A stretch of 9,518 nucleotides of DNA from Candidatus Aerophobota bacterium (GTDB lineage Bacteria > Aerophobota > Aerophobia > Aerophobales > AE-B3A): contig JAUWAK010000036.1 of assembly GCA_030602105.1 (NCBI GenBank), positions 1 through 9,518 on the forward strand. The letters run 5' to 3'. The position numbers were made by a program, and so were the translations under genes. Every line of letters starts with the position of its first letter. The first letter of the stretch is position 1. Under the pieces are notes generated by a model. It was not told the origin of the DNA and did not search any database. It saw only the letters and a list, made by a program, of their open reading frames with translations. Positions 1-5,935 of the stretch are shown here, in pieces.

Positions 1-1137
1 CGCTTGAACAGCCGCTCCTACCGCCACTACTTCATCGGGATTAACACCCTTGTGAGGTTCCCTTGCAAAGAGATTTTTCACCGTTTCCTGGACCTTGGGC
101 ATCCTGGTCATTCCTCCTACTAAAACCACCTCCTGGATATCAGAAGGCTTTAGCTTGGCATCAGCTAGAGCCTTCTTGCAGGGCCCAATGGTCCGCTGGA
201 TCAAATCCTCGGTTAACTGCTCCAGCTTGGCCCGGCTCAGAGTAATATTGAGATGCTTTGGTCCTGTGGCATCAGCAGTAATGAAGGGAAGGTTTATCTG
301 AGTCTCTTTGGTCGATGAGAGCTCGCACTTCGCCTTCTCTCCTGCTTCTCTTAATCTTTGAAGAGCCATTCTATCTTCTCTTAGATCAACACCATTTTCC
401 TTCTTGAAATTATCCGCCACCCAGTCCACGATCTTCTGATCAAAGTCATCACCACCAAGATAGGTATCTCCATTGGTGGAAAGAACTTCAACCACCCCTT
501 CCCCAATATCCAGGATAGAAATATCAAAGGTGCCCCCTCCCAGATCATAAACAGCTATTTTTTTCTCGCCTTTTTTGTCCAATCCATAAGCGATGGATGC
601 AGCGGTCGGTTCATTGATGATTCGCTCTACCTTGAGACCTGCAATGGTTCCCGCATCCTTGGTAGCCTGTCTTTGTCCGTCGTTGAAGTAAGCGGGAACA
701 GTAATGACCGCTCTGGATATTTTCTGTCCCAGATACTCCTCTGCCGTCTGCTTCATCTTCTGCAAGACCCGGGCTGAGATCTCCTGGGGCAAAAATTCTC
801 CCTTGTTTACCTTAATCTTTGCCCGACCCTCAGAATCCTTAATAATATCATAGGAGACCTTTTTCTTAGCTTCTGCGACAGCCGCTTCCTCGTATCTTCG
901 TCCCATGACTCTCTTGATAGAATTAACGGTATTCTGGGAATTGACCACCGCCTGCCTTTTGGCAGGATCACCCACCAGCATTTCCCCCTTATCTGAGAAG
1001 GCAACGATGGAAGGAGTTGTCCTGCCCCCCTCCTGACTGGCTATGACCACAGGCTCATCTGCCTCCATCACCGCCACACAGGAGTTGGTGGTACCTAGGT
1101 CAATACCAATTATCTTTTCACTCTTTTTCTCAGCCAT
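1..1137 (-). CDS. dnaK: Chaperone protein DnaK (Hsp70), C-terminal part outside window
   Basis: Cytosolic ATP-dependent Hsp70 chaperone that binds exposed hydrophobic peptides and works with DnaJ and GrpE. The 379 visible codons are open to the left edge with no frameshift and cover essentially the whole nucleotide-binding domain; the linker and substrate-binding domain (usual family length about 600-640) lie outside. Visible landmarks are the phosphate-1 loop IGIDLGTTNS near residue 10, VPAYFND, NEPTAASIAYG, the phosphate-2 loop DLGGGTFDIS, GGDDFD, and the adenosine motif VLVGGMTRMP near the end. The segment after VMGRRYEE holds the extra N-terminal insert typical of Gram-negative-type Hsp70. 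The ATG at 1137 is preceded by a near-perfect Shine-Dalgarno (AAAGGAGGAA) and by the grpE stop 31 nt upstream, so the two genes form one operon. dnaJ may follow beyond the edge (inference). Confidence 0.98.
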   Translation of the reverse strand, partial: MAEKKSEKIIGIDLGTTNSCVAVMEADEPVVIASQEGGRTTPSIVAFSDKGEMLVGDPAKRQAVVNSQNTVNSIKRVMGRRYEEAAVAEAKKKVSYDIIKDSEGRAKIKVNKGEFLPQEISARVLQKMKQTAEEYLGQKISRAVITVPAYFNDGQRQATKDAGTIAGLKVERIINEPTAASIAYGLDKKGEKKIAVYDLGGGTFDISILDIGEGVVEVLSTNGDTYLGGDDFDQKIVDWVADNFKKENGVDLREDRMALQRLREAGEKAKCELSSTKETQINLPFITADATGPKHLNITLSRAKLEQLTEDLIQRTIGPCKKALADAKLKPSDIQEVVLVGGMTRMPKVQETVKNLFAREPHKGVNPDEVVAVGAAVQA

Positions 1138-1168
1138 AAATTCCTCCTTTATCTTCACCCAAGATTTG

Positions 1169-1759
1169 TTACTTCTCGGGAGTCTCGCTAGACCGCTTGT
1201 TCACCTTGACTACAGCGGGTCTTAGAACTTTGTCATTAAGAATGTATCCTCTGCGCATCTCCTCTATGATGAGATTATCCGGATATCTTTTTAAGTCCGC
1301 AGTTCCCACGGCCTCGTGAAGGTGCGGATCAAACTCTTCTCCTTTTGCCTTAATTGGCTTTAACCCCTGCTTTTTTAGCAGGTCCCTCATCTGATTGAAG
1401 ATCATTTTCACTCCCTCCACAAAACCGGAGAAATTCTTCGATTTTTTGGCCGACCCTATGGCCAGCTCAAAATCGTCCAGAATGGGAAGGAGCTCCTTAA
1501 TAAGATCCTCCGCGGCAGACTCCTTCAGGATCTCTTTTTCCCGTTGGGTGCGCTCTCTGTAACTTTTAAGCTCCCCCTTCAATCGGCCCAGGTAGCCCAA
1601 ATACTCCCTAGCTTCCCTGTCCGTTAGCTCCAACTCCTTTTCCAGATCCTTTAGTCTCTGCTTGAGGATAGAGACTTCCCTCTGGGCCTCGGTAAGTTCA
1701 GCTTCGGTTTCGAGATACTTAGCCTTGTAACTGACTCTCTTTCCCTTAGTTTTTCCCAT
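1169..1759 (-). CDS. grpE: Nucleotide exchange factor GrpE
   Basis: GrpE is the homodimeric cofactor that releases ADP from DnaK and often acts as a thermosensor. The protein has 196 residues, a normal length. Residues about 12-80 are a charged, heptad-like coiled coil (the long dimer helix). The LLPILDDFELA segment (90-100) begins the four-helix bundle, and the C-terminal beta-wing carries the family signature FDPHLHEAV (143-151) and GYILNDKVLRPAVVKV (171-186). The gene directly precedes dnaK. No hrcA lies upstream, unlike the common hrcA-grpE-dnaK-dnaJ order. The ATG at 1759 has only a weak GAGGA placed almost against it, so translation initiation may depend on the structured leader. That weak site leaves some doubt about the exact start, but no better in-frame start is evident. 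Confidence 0.97.
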   Translation of the reverse strand: MGKTKGKRVSYKAKYLETEAELTEAQREVSILKQRLKDLEKELELTDREAREYLGYLGRLKGELKSYRERTQREKEILKESAAEDLIKELLPILDDFELAIGSAKKSKNFSGFVEGVKMIFNQMRDLLKKQGLKPIKAKGEEFDPHLHEAVGTADLKRYPDNLIIEEMRRGYILNDKVLRPAVVKVNKRSSETPEK

Positions 1760-1791
1760 TCCTCATCTCTCTGTATCGGCAAAAATTAACG

Positions 1792-1810
1792 GGACAGCCT
1801 GTGGCTGTCC
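1792..1810 (-). promoter_or_regulatory. Leader hairpin nearest grpE (possible second terminator/attenuator)
   Basis: A perfect 8-bp inverted repeat, GGACAGCC and GGCTGTCC with a 3-nt loop, sits about 32 nt upstream of the grpE ATG. On the minus strand it is followed by CGTTAATTTTT, an imperfect U-rich run. It could be a weak intrinsic terminator, an mRNA-stabilising 5' stem, or half of an attenuation switch. The structure is seen; the function is inferred. Confidence 0.6.
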
Positions 1811-1816
1811 GAATAG

Positions 1817-1841
1817 AGAAAAACCCCCTCCGGGAGGGAGT
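1817..1841 (-). terminator. Intrinsic terminator-like hairpin inside the grpE leader
   Basis: On the minus strand ACTCCCTC and GAGGGGGT pair as an 8-bp stem (one G-U) around a CCG loop, running straight into a U-rich tract (TTTTCTCTATT). This is a convincing rho-independent terminator for minus-strand transcripts. It lies about 20 nt downstream of the predicted start of the grpE promoter, so it would act on grpE-dnaK transcription itself as well as on read-through from the toxin gene. Confidence 0.6.
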
Positions 1842-1854
1842 GTTCAGCATGAAC
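1842..1854 (-). promoter_or_regulatory. Short first hairpin of the grpE leader
   Basis: GTTCA and TGAAC pair as a 5-bp stem with a 3-nt loop, directly abutting the terminator-like stem at 1823-1841. It is the first of three back-to-back hairpins between the predicted transcription start (about 1860) and grpE. It is short enough to be chance on its own. Confidence 0.35.
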
Positions 1855-1866
1855 TTCTCCAGATTA

Positions 1867-1894
1867 ATTCTATACAAAATCGCCCCCCTGTCAA
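1867..1894 (-). promoter_or_regulatory. Predicted sigma70-type promoter of grpE-dnaK
   Basis: Minus-strand -35 TTGACA (1889-1894), 16-nt spacer and -10 TAGAAT (1867-1872) predict a start near 1860 and a leader of about 100 nt. The G6 run right after the -35 is unusual. No CIRCE element (TTAGCACTC-N9-GAGTGCTAA) or clear sigma32 box was found, so heat-shock control by HrcA is not supported here. Confidence 0.7.
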
Positions 1895-1908
1895 GATTAT
1901 TCAAGATT
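1891..1908. repeat. Tandem 8-bp direct repeat TCAAGATT at the grpE -35
   Basis: TCAAGATT occurs at 1891-1898 and again at 1901-1908, exactly 10 bp apart, so both copies face the same side of the helix. The inner copy overlaps the -35 box. This spacing suits a regulator binding two half-sites. A similar duplication (TCAAGGA at 6128 and 6137) overlaps the -35 of the secreted-pair promoter. Confidence 0.5.
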
Positions 1909-2104
1909 TCCGGGAGACGAAGGTGGGAAAAGAGAGGACTTCCTCAATATGTTCTTGAATGTCTTATTTTACAAAATCTTGGATTGACATACCGTATTGC
2001 TTCCGTTAGAAAAACTTCAGACCATTCGAGCGGTTTCACGTAGGGAAAGAACTTTGACCTAACTATCGGAGGGTACCACATATTTTGTGGTTTCTATTAA
2101 CAAC
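1909..2104. other. Intergenic stretch between the toxin gene and the grpE promoter
   Basis: No credible gene is seen here; the overlapping plus-strand open frame has no family resemblance. It contains a 6-bp inverted repeat ACCACA-TATTT-TGTGGT at 2075-2091, just downstream of the toxin stop. It could be a weak 3' hairpin, but it lacks a U-tract on the minus strand. No clear terminator for the toxin gene is visible before the one in the grpE leader. Confidence 0.45.
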
Positions 2105-2464
2105 TTATAGAGCTAGTGCTCTTCTTAATCTTTTGTCTAGTTCTGTTTTAGTTTGACTACTTACTTCGCCAATTTTTCTACGTACTAACCTTCTGCTTAG
2201 GGTTACAATCTTAGCCATTCTGAAAACCGACTCTCCTTTTAGACCAGTACCCTGAAAGTACCGTTCTGATTCTTTGATTACGAAGTCAGTATCTTTAACC
2301 TGAAGAGGCACTGCAGAGGATATAAATGCCAGAATTATGTCCTCTTCGTTCGTATTTATAGAATCATTTGAGATAACTACAGCTGGGCGAACCTTTGTGG
2401 TAGTCAAGTCCGTGAAAGGAAAAGAAACTAGTACAATGTCTCCTCTATTCAATACTTTCTCCAT
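2105..2464 (-). CDS. PemK/MazF-family toxin (endoribonuclease)
   Basis: Toxin of a type II toxin-antitoxin pair; family members are small SH3-like-barrel, sequence-specific RNases that cleave mRNA. The 119 residues match the family length. The N-terminus carries the hallmark RGDIVLVSFPFTDL (7-20) and KVRPAVVIS (24-32), with the conserved Arg26 of the active site. FISS (47-50) stands where the family usually has a T/S-rich strand, and TGLKGESVFRMAKIVTLSRR (73-92) is the typical second core block. The gene overlaps the 3' end of the upstream antitoxin-like ORF by 20 nt, the usual toxin-second order, and has only a weak own ribosome site, suggesting translational coupling. Catalytic activity and cut site cannot be read from the sequence. 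Local composition is AT-richer than dnaK, hinting at horizontal gain. Confidence 0.9.
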   Translation of the reverse strand: MEKVLNRGDIVLVSFPFTDLTTTKVRPAVVISNDSINTNEEDIILAFISSAVPLQVKDTDFVIKESERYFQGTGLKGESVFRMAKIVTLSRRLVRRKIGEVSSQTKTELDKRLRRALAL

Positions 2465-2663
2465 CCGTCAAGGAATAGATATCTTCCCGAGAGTCAGAAA
2501 GAAAATCAAAACTATGTCCCGCCCGGGCTAATTTGGCTAACTCGATAGAAGTCATACCTTCCCCATTAATATCCTCTTGCTCATTCTCCGTACTTGTTCC
2601 TTCCTCATTCCATCCCAAAGGACGAGCGGTGATTTGTTCTTTGGGAACATATACGTGCGTCAT
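2445..2663 (-). CDS. Probable antitoxin paired with the PemK/MazF toxin
   Basis: A small acidic protein whose last 20 nt overlap the toxin start; the position argues strongly for the antitoxin. The frame extends upstream to a GTG at 2675 (76 residues). The ATG at 2663 (72 residues, MTHVYVPK...) is preferred because an AAGGGGGG ribosome site lies 11 nt before it but directly against the GTG. The C-terminal half, TSIELAKLARAG then SFDFLSDSREDIYSLTDGE, has a short helix followed by an acidic, probably disordered tail. That tail resembles those of small PemK-associated antitoxins and would wrap the toxin (inference). No obvious DNA-binding fold is seen. A third possible start is the ATG at 2555, which would give only 36 residues and still keep the tail. 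Confidence 0.75.
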   Translation of the reverse strand: MTHVYVPKEQITARPLGWNEEGTSTENEQEDINGEGMTSIELAKLARAGHSFDFLSDSREDIYSLTDGESIE

Positions 2664-2685
2664 TCTATAATACACCCCCCTTCAT

Positions 2686-3369
2686 TCATCTTTTTGCATT
2701 ATATTGAGTAAGGAAGTTAGTTACATTCTTTACCAAAAACTCTCTTGTTATCGACAAGTTATCATGAATGACCGATAGATTATCGTTAGGAATAGGCCTC
2801 AGAAATCGGCCAGTATTTTCCAACCAAATCTTGGTTATATCTGTTATCCTTGATTCTATCTTTACGTTGAAATCATATAACGCTGTTGACGTATGAGGGA
2901 AGTAGAATCTCAGCCCCACTGCTTGAGTAGGGCGCTCAAAGAAGGACAAGTTTTTTGGTCGAAAGCTACAAACCATGTTGCCAATAAATTCCCTTGAATC
3001 GTTGACTGGTTTGGGAGTCGCTAGGAGTCTGATGATGCAAACCTGGGAAACAAATATGGGAATCTTAAACGTTCTTACTACTTTTTTGCTTATTGTTTCC
3101 ACTCTTCGCCAATAAAGTTCCAGACCTCCAGTAGTAAACTGGCCATGAACAATGATTTTGTCTCCTCTTATGCGGTATCTTGTAATCTCTTTTTCCTCGG
3201 GGAGTTGAGAAACAAACTGGACCCCATCCGAGAACTCTTTGCACTCGGTTAGACTAAGAACCTCACCCAGTTCTACATATATTCTTCTCAAAGAAACCTT
3301 ATTAAGAATCTGTGGGGGATACAGTAATTCCGTTATGTACCCTAAGTCTGTAATTGTTTCCGGATTCAT
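2686..3369 (-). CDS. Hypothetical protein, 227 residues, unrecognised
   Basis: I do not recognise the family. The protein is predicted cytosolic, with no signal peptide or membrane segment. Features are a mixed alpha/beta composition, a central FVSQVCIIRLLATPKP block (106-121), SREFIG (125-130), FFERPTQAVGLRFYFP (143-158), KIESRITD (170-177) and WLENTGRFLRPI (182-193). A near-repeat DNLSVIHDNLSITREF occurs at 196-211. The dense, evenly spaced hydrophobic/aromatic pattern suggests a real folded protein. The ATG at 3369 has AAGGAA about 10 nt upstream and a strong promoter (3413-3440). It ends 22 nt before the antitoxin ATG, so it may be co-transcribed with the toxin-antitoxin pair. Composition is AT-rich (one sampled 60-base line is 30% GC, against 47% for one in dnaK). 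A link to the toxin-antitoxin system is only positional. Confidence 0.8.
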   Translation of the reverse strand: MNPETITDLGYITELLYPPQILNKVSLRRIYVELGEVLSLTECKEFSDGVQFVSQLPEEKEITRYRIRGDKIIVHGQFTTGGLELYWRRVETISKKVVRTFKIPIFVSQVCIIRLLATPKPVNDSREFIGNMVCSFRPKNLSFFERPTQAVGLRFYFPHTSTALYDFNVKIESRITDITKIWLENTGRFLRPIPNDNLSVIHDNLSITREFLVKNVTNFLTQYNAKR

Positions 3370-3412
3370 GGTTTTGTTTCCTTGAACATACAGAACATAA
3401 GCTCTTTCCTTG

Positions 3413-3440
3413 ATATTACAACGTTCCCAGTTCCTGTCAA
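3413..3440 (-). promoter_or_regulatory. Predicted sigma70-type promoter of the 227-residue gene and possibly the toxin-antitoxin pair
   Basis: Minus-strand -35 TTGACA (3435-3440), 16-nt spacer and -10 TAATAT (3413-3418) give a predicted start near 3406 and a leader of about 37 nt. The spacer length and the TTGACAGG start match the grpE promoter, but the duplicated CTTGA element and the G6 run are absent. Confidence 0.65.
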
Positions 3441-3488
3441 TTTTCCTTTTCTTCAGGCTATACCGTCGCCTGTTTCAACTCCAAATCA

Positions 3489-3516
3489 AACATATTGCCG
3501 TCGAAATTACAGTCAA
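3489..3516 (-). promoter_or_regulatory. Weak second promoter candidate
   Basis: Minus-strand TTGACT (3511-3516), 16-nt spacer and TATGTT (3489-3494). The match is moderate and could be chance in AT-rich DNA. It would give a longer leader to the 227-residue gene. Confidence 0.25.
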
Positions 3517-3614
3517 ATGCTTTTGTGCTTCGCTTCTTTTGGTAAACTTCTTCGGACCGCACCGACTACAGCTGTACTACGTTTCTTACTGTATGCGGGG
3601 GATAGTTCCGTTAT

Positions 3615-5417
3615 CTAAAGAACAGCTATTTTCCCCCTGGAGTCTTTAGCTACATAAATATAGATGCCTCTTGCCACTCTATCACCTTCCTCATTTCTGC
3701 CATCCCACGAAAGTTTGCTCACTCCTGCTGTCTCAACCAGAGTCCTTACCAGGTCTCCCGCGGTGGTGAAAATTTGGATTCTCGCATACGGAACCAAAGC
3801 TCCCCAGAAGGTTAAGCTCGCATGGCCAGCAAGAGAGAATGGATTAGGGTAAGCTACTACCCTACTAGGGATAACAGTTACAATTATCTCTACGGTTTTG
3901 GTTCCCCCGTTGGAAGTAGCAGTTATCGTTCCGGTATGGGGAGTAAGGCTTTCCGCCAGTCCTTCGGTTTCGACAGTTACAGAAATGGTGTTATCATTTC
4001 CTTCAAAGCTACTCGGGCTTACAGCTATCCAATCCCGGTCTACGCCGAGATTCCCACTCAGTGTGCCTGCACCCACATTATAGGCCCGAAAAGTCATTGT
4101 CCTGGACGATCCTTTCCCTAGCTCGCCAAAATCCAAAGAAGAAGGGTCAACCTCCAGAAGAATCGCTCTTATCACTATTTTGTGCCCTTGAGACCATCCT
4201 GACTCTGCATCATAGCTGTCCTTTGCTTTCACTTTCACGTAGTAGGTACCTTCGCTTCCCCAGGAGTGCGACATAGTGGCAGACTCTCCACTCCCGACCA
4301 AAGACGTCCAACCAGACTCGGTCCCGTCGTCCCAGCTAAACTTAAAGGCAACCTGGTCCCCATCGGGGTCGGTGGTAGTTGCGCTGAAAGTGTAGGAGAC
4401 ATCACGCATACCGCCATCGGGTCCTGAGGGAGATGAAGGAGTAGCCGGGGGCTGGCCAATCACGATCTCATGTGCCCCGGACCAACCTGACTCGCCGCCG
4501 TAGGTGTCCTTCGCTTTTGCCTTAACCTCATAGGTACCCTGGCTAGACCAGGAGTGGGACATACTGGCTGAGCCTCCGCTGTTAACGAAAGATGTCCAAC
4601 CAGACCCCGCCCCGTCGTCCCAGCTAAACTTAAAGGCCACCTGGTCCCCATCGGGGTCAGTGGTGCTAGTAGTGAAGCTGTAAGAGGGTCCGTGGGTGCC
4701 TGTATCTGGTCCGCTCGGAGATGAGGGAGTATTGGGAGGTCGATTTCCTGACTCGGGATAGATGTATCGGATACCATCTATATCATCCTGGTGAAGGCTT
4801 CTTTTCTTGGTCTCGCCAAGAGACCCATAGCCGTACATGGTTTTCTCCGTATCACCAGCCCCATACAAATCTCCCAGAACCAAAGTGTGTCCAAGCTCAT
4901 GAGTCGCAATGTTTTGAACATCGTATTTACCCGCTTCTCCCGTTGATGACCAGGTGAAATCATCCTCAAATACAATGTCAAATTCAACTAGTCTTCCCGT
5001 AGACGGATAGTACCAGTAATAACATGTCGCTATGGAACCACCGGTACTGCCCCACAAGACTACATTGTGGCCATCGAGGGTCGGGCCGGTAAGGGAAGTC
5101 GTTCCCATGTATGTTTCGGTGAAGTAGCTACCGCTAACATTCTCCCATGTCTGATAGCCCGCTCGGACGGCGTCAAACTCTCCGGTGCAGTCGGCCGTTC
5201 CATTTTGATTCATCTCCCAGGTAACCGGTAGATCGCTATCGTACCAATGGGTTCCATCGTATTCAAAGGCAGATAGCGGTGTGGCCAGAATGGCGGCAAT
5301 ACCTACCGAAAGAGCAAGGATTATGATGAAGTGAAGCTTCCCCATGATAGACTTGGGACCTCCTACCCTGAACCGAAGAGGTGTCAAAAGCCCAAATATC
5401 GCTCGTCTAGATGTCAT
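3615..5417 (-). CDS. Secreted matrixin-like (M10) metalloprotease with PKD-like repeats and C-terminal FlgD/T9SS-like domain
   Basis: Predicted extracellular zinc protease. The 600-residue frame begins at an ATG overlapping the upstream stop (ATGA). Met25 (ATG at 5345, preceded by AGGAGGT at 12 nt) starts a classic signal peptide, MGKLHFIIILALSVGI, cut near PLSA/FEYD (50/51), so it may be the true start. The catalytic domain (about 51-223) has the zinc motif HELGHTLVLGD (173-183), the Met-turn TMYGYGS (193-199) and the matrixin ending LHQDDIDGIRYIYP (208-221). The third zinc ligand position is Asp, and the usual Gly of HExxHxxG is Val180. Residues 226-417 are two 96-residue PKD/Ig-like repeats (DPDGDQVAFKFSWDDG). 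About 418-516 is an Ig-like domain (SLDFGELGKGSS). 517-600 is a FlgD-like/type IX-like sorting domain (YPNPF, IFTTAGDLVRTL, WDGRNEEGDRVARGIYIY). Substrate is unknown. Confidence 0.9.
   Translation of the reverse strand: MTSRRAIFGLLTPLRFRVGGPKSIMGKLHFIIILALSVGIAAILATPLSAFEYDGTHWYDSDLPVTWEMNQNGTADCTGEFDAVRAGYQTWENVSGSYFTETYMGTTSLTGPTLDGHNVVLWGSTGGSIATCYYWYYPSTGRLVEFDIVFEDDFTWSSTGEAGKYDVQNIATHELGHTLVLGDLYGAGDTEKTMYGYGSLGETKKRSLHQDDIDGIRYIYPESGNRPPNTPSSPSGPDTGTHGPSYSFTTSTTDPDGDQVAFKFSWDDGAGSGWTSFVNSGGSASMSHSWSSQGTYEVKAKAKDTYGGESGWSGAHEIVIGQPPATPSSPSGPDGGMRDVSYTFSATTTDPDGDQVAFKFSWDDGTESGWTSLVGSGESATMSHSWGSEGTYYVKVKAKDSYDAESGWSQGHKIVIRAILLEVDPSSLDFGELGKGSSRTMTFRAYNVGAGTLSGNLGVDRDWIAVSPSSFEGNDNTISVTVETEGLAESLTPHTGTITATSNGGTKTVEIIVTVIPSRVVAYPNPFSLAGHASLTFWGALVPYARIQIFTTAGDLVRTLVETAGVSKLSWDGRNEEGDRVARGIYIYVAKDSRGKIAVL
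4167..4742 (-). repeat. Two tandem 288-bp units encoding PKD/Ig-like repeats
   Basis: Units 4455-4742 and 4167-4454 are in phase, 96 codons each. Parts are nearly identical at DNA level: the stretch from 4323 matches that from 4611 with few changes over about 50 bases. The encoded cores share TDPDGDQVAFKFSWDDG, MSHSW and KAKD. High nucleotide identity suggests a recent duplication or gene conversion. Confidence 0.85.
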
Positions 5418-5935
5418 TGGCCGGCTCCGGCTTCCTTCATGATTTCTTTGATTTGACTTACGAAGCTATCCAAAGGAATTTCTCGCCCCAGAACCTTGTT
5501 CTTGGCCCTCCCGTCCTCCACAGTGTACTTTCCCTGAAATAGGCCCACAACTCTGAAAATAGTGGGCCTCTCCTTTTTAAGAAATAGGAAAACCTGCTCG
5601 CCTTCGCTGAACTCTGGCATATTCGAAACTTTGAGGCCTATGTCACCTACCTCGCCCCCCGGTATCTTTATTATGATCTCTTCGGATTCCCCTATGTCCG
5701 AGAGCTTCTTGACATAGTCTCTGGCCGAGATGGTCACATAGGTATAGATTAGCGTCCTATCGGCATTCCATCGACTTTCCATGCTCTTAACTTCTCCAAT
5801 TAGGATAGAATCCGCCTCATACGTTAGCTCTTCTATATTCCTTTCTACCATCAGGGCAGTTCCCTGGGTCCCAAAAAATCCACTGGCTAGAGAAAAGATA
5901 GCCACACTCGAGAGAATAGAATATATCTTTTTCAC
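5414..5935 (-). CDS. Small exported protein of unknown function, coupled to the metalloprotease
   Basis: Predicted secreted or periplasmic protein. The frame can be opened at a TTG at 5953, but the GTG at 5935 is preferred. It has AAAGGAGA about 7 nt upstream and gives a normal signal peptide, MKKIYSILSSVAIFSLASGF, with cleavage likely near GTQGTA (22-27). The mature part (about 145 residues) is beta-rich: LTYEADSILIGEV (37-49), SRWN, TYVTISARDYVK (65-76), IIIKIPGGEVGDIG (87-100), FSEGEQVFLFL (109-119) and GLFQGKYTVEDG (131-142). I do not recognise a named family. The order of a PGG turn, a GE..FLFL strand and GxFQGK suggests a compact beta-barrel-like domain. Its stop overlaps the protease start by 4 nt, so the two are translationally coupled. 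It could be a protease partner, such as an inhibitor or folding aid (inference). Confidence 0.8.
   Translation of the reverse strand: MKKIYSILSSVAIFSLASGFFGTQGTALMVERNIEELTYEADSILIGEVKSMESRWNADRTLIYTYVTISARDYVKKLSDIGESEEIIIKIPGGEVGDIGLKVSNMPEFSEGEQVFLFLKKERPTIFRVVGLFQGKYTVEDGRAKNKVLGREIPLDSFVSQIKEIMKEAGAGQ

Larger units (their letters stand above)
3370..3614. other. Intergenic region between protease and 227-residue gene
   Basis: Besides the two promoter candidates, no gene is supported. No terminator for the protease gene is seen. A 35-codon minus-strand open stretch ends with the stop at about 3456-3458 and reads AFDCNFDGNMFDLELKQATV at its end. It has no start with a ribosome site and may be a gene remnant or chance. 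The overlapping plus-strand frames have no recognisable content. Confidence 0.4.

Noticed and set aside
1760..1908. CIRCE operator or sigma32 promoter for grpE-dnaK
   Set aside because: No TTAGCACTC/GAGTGCTAA inverted repeat; CTTGAA is present but no CCCCAT-type -10 at proper distance.
1801..2043. Plus-strand 80-codon open frame upstream of grpE
   Set aside because: It overlaps the leader hairpins and promoter of grpE, has no ribosome site, and its translation looks like no family.
2668..2680. G6 run followed by TATTATAGAAT before the antitoxin as a promoter
   Set aside because: No -35 box, and the predicted start would fall inside the gene; the G-rich run is better explained as a ribosome site.
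3382..3649. Two overlapping plus-strand frames of 78-79 codons in the intergenic region
   Set aside because: They overlap each other and the 3' end of the protease gene; composition is low-complexity hydrophobic with no recognisable motif.
4167..4742. Repeat considered as mobile or CRISPR-like
   Set aside because: It is in frame, encodes PKD/Ig-like domains, and has no spacers or terminal inverted repeats.
4235..4987. Several frames of 69-105 codons inside the protease gene
   Set aside because: These are out-of-frame shadows; their mutual similarity is caused by the 288-bp repeat.
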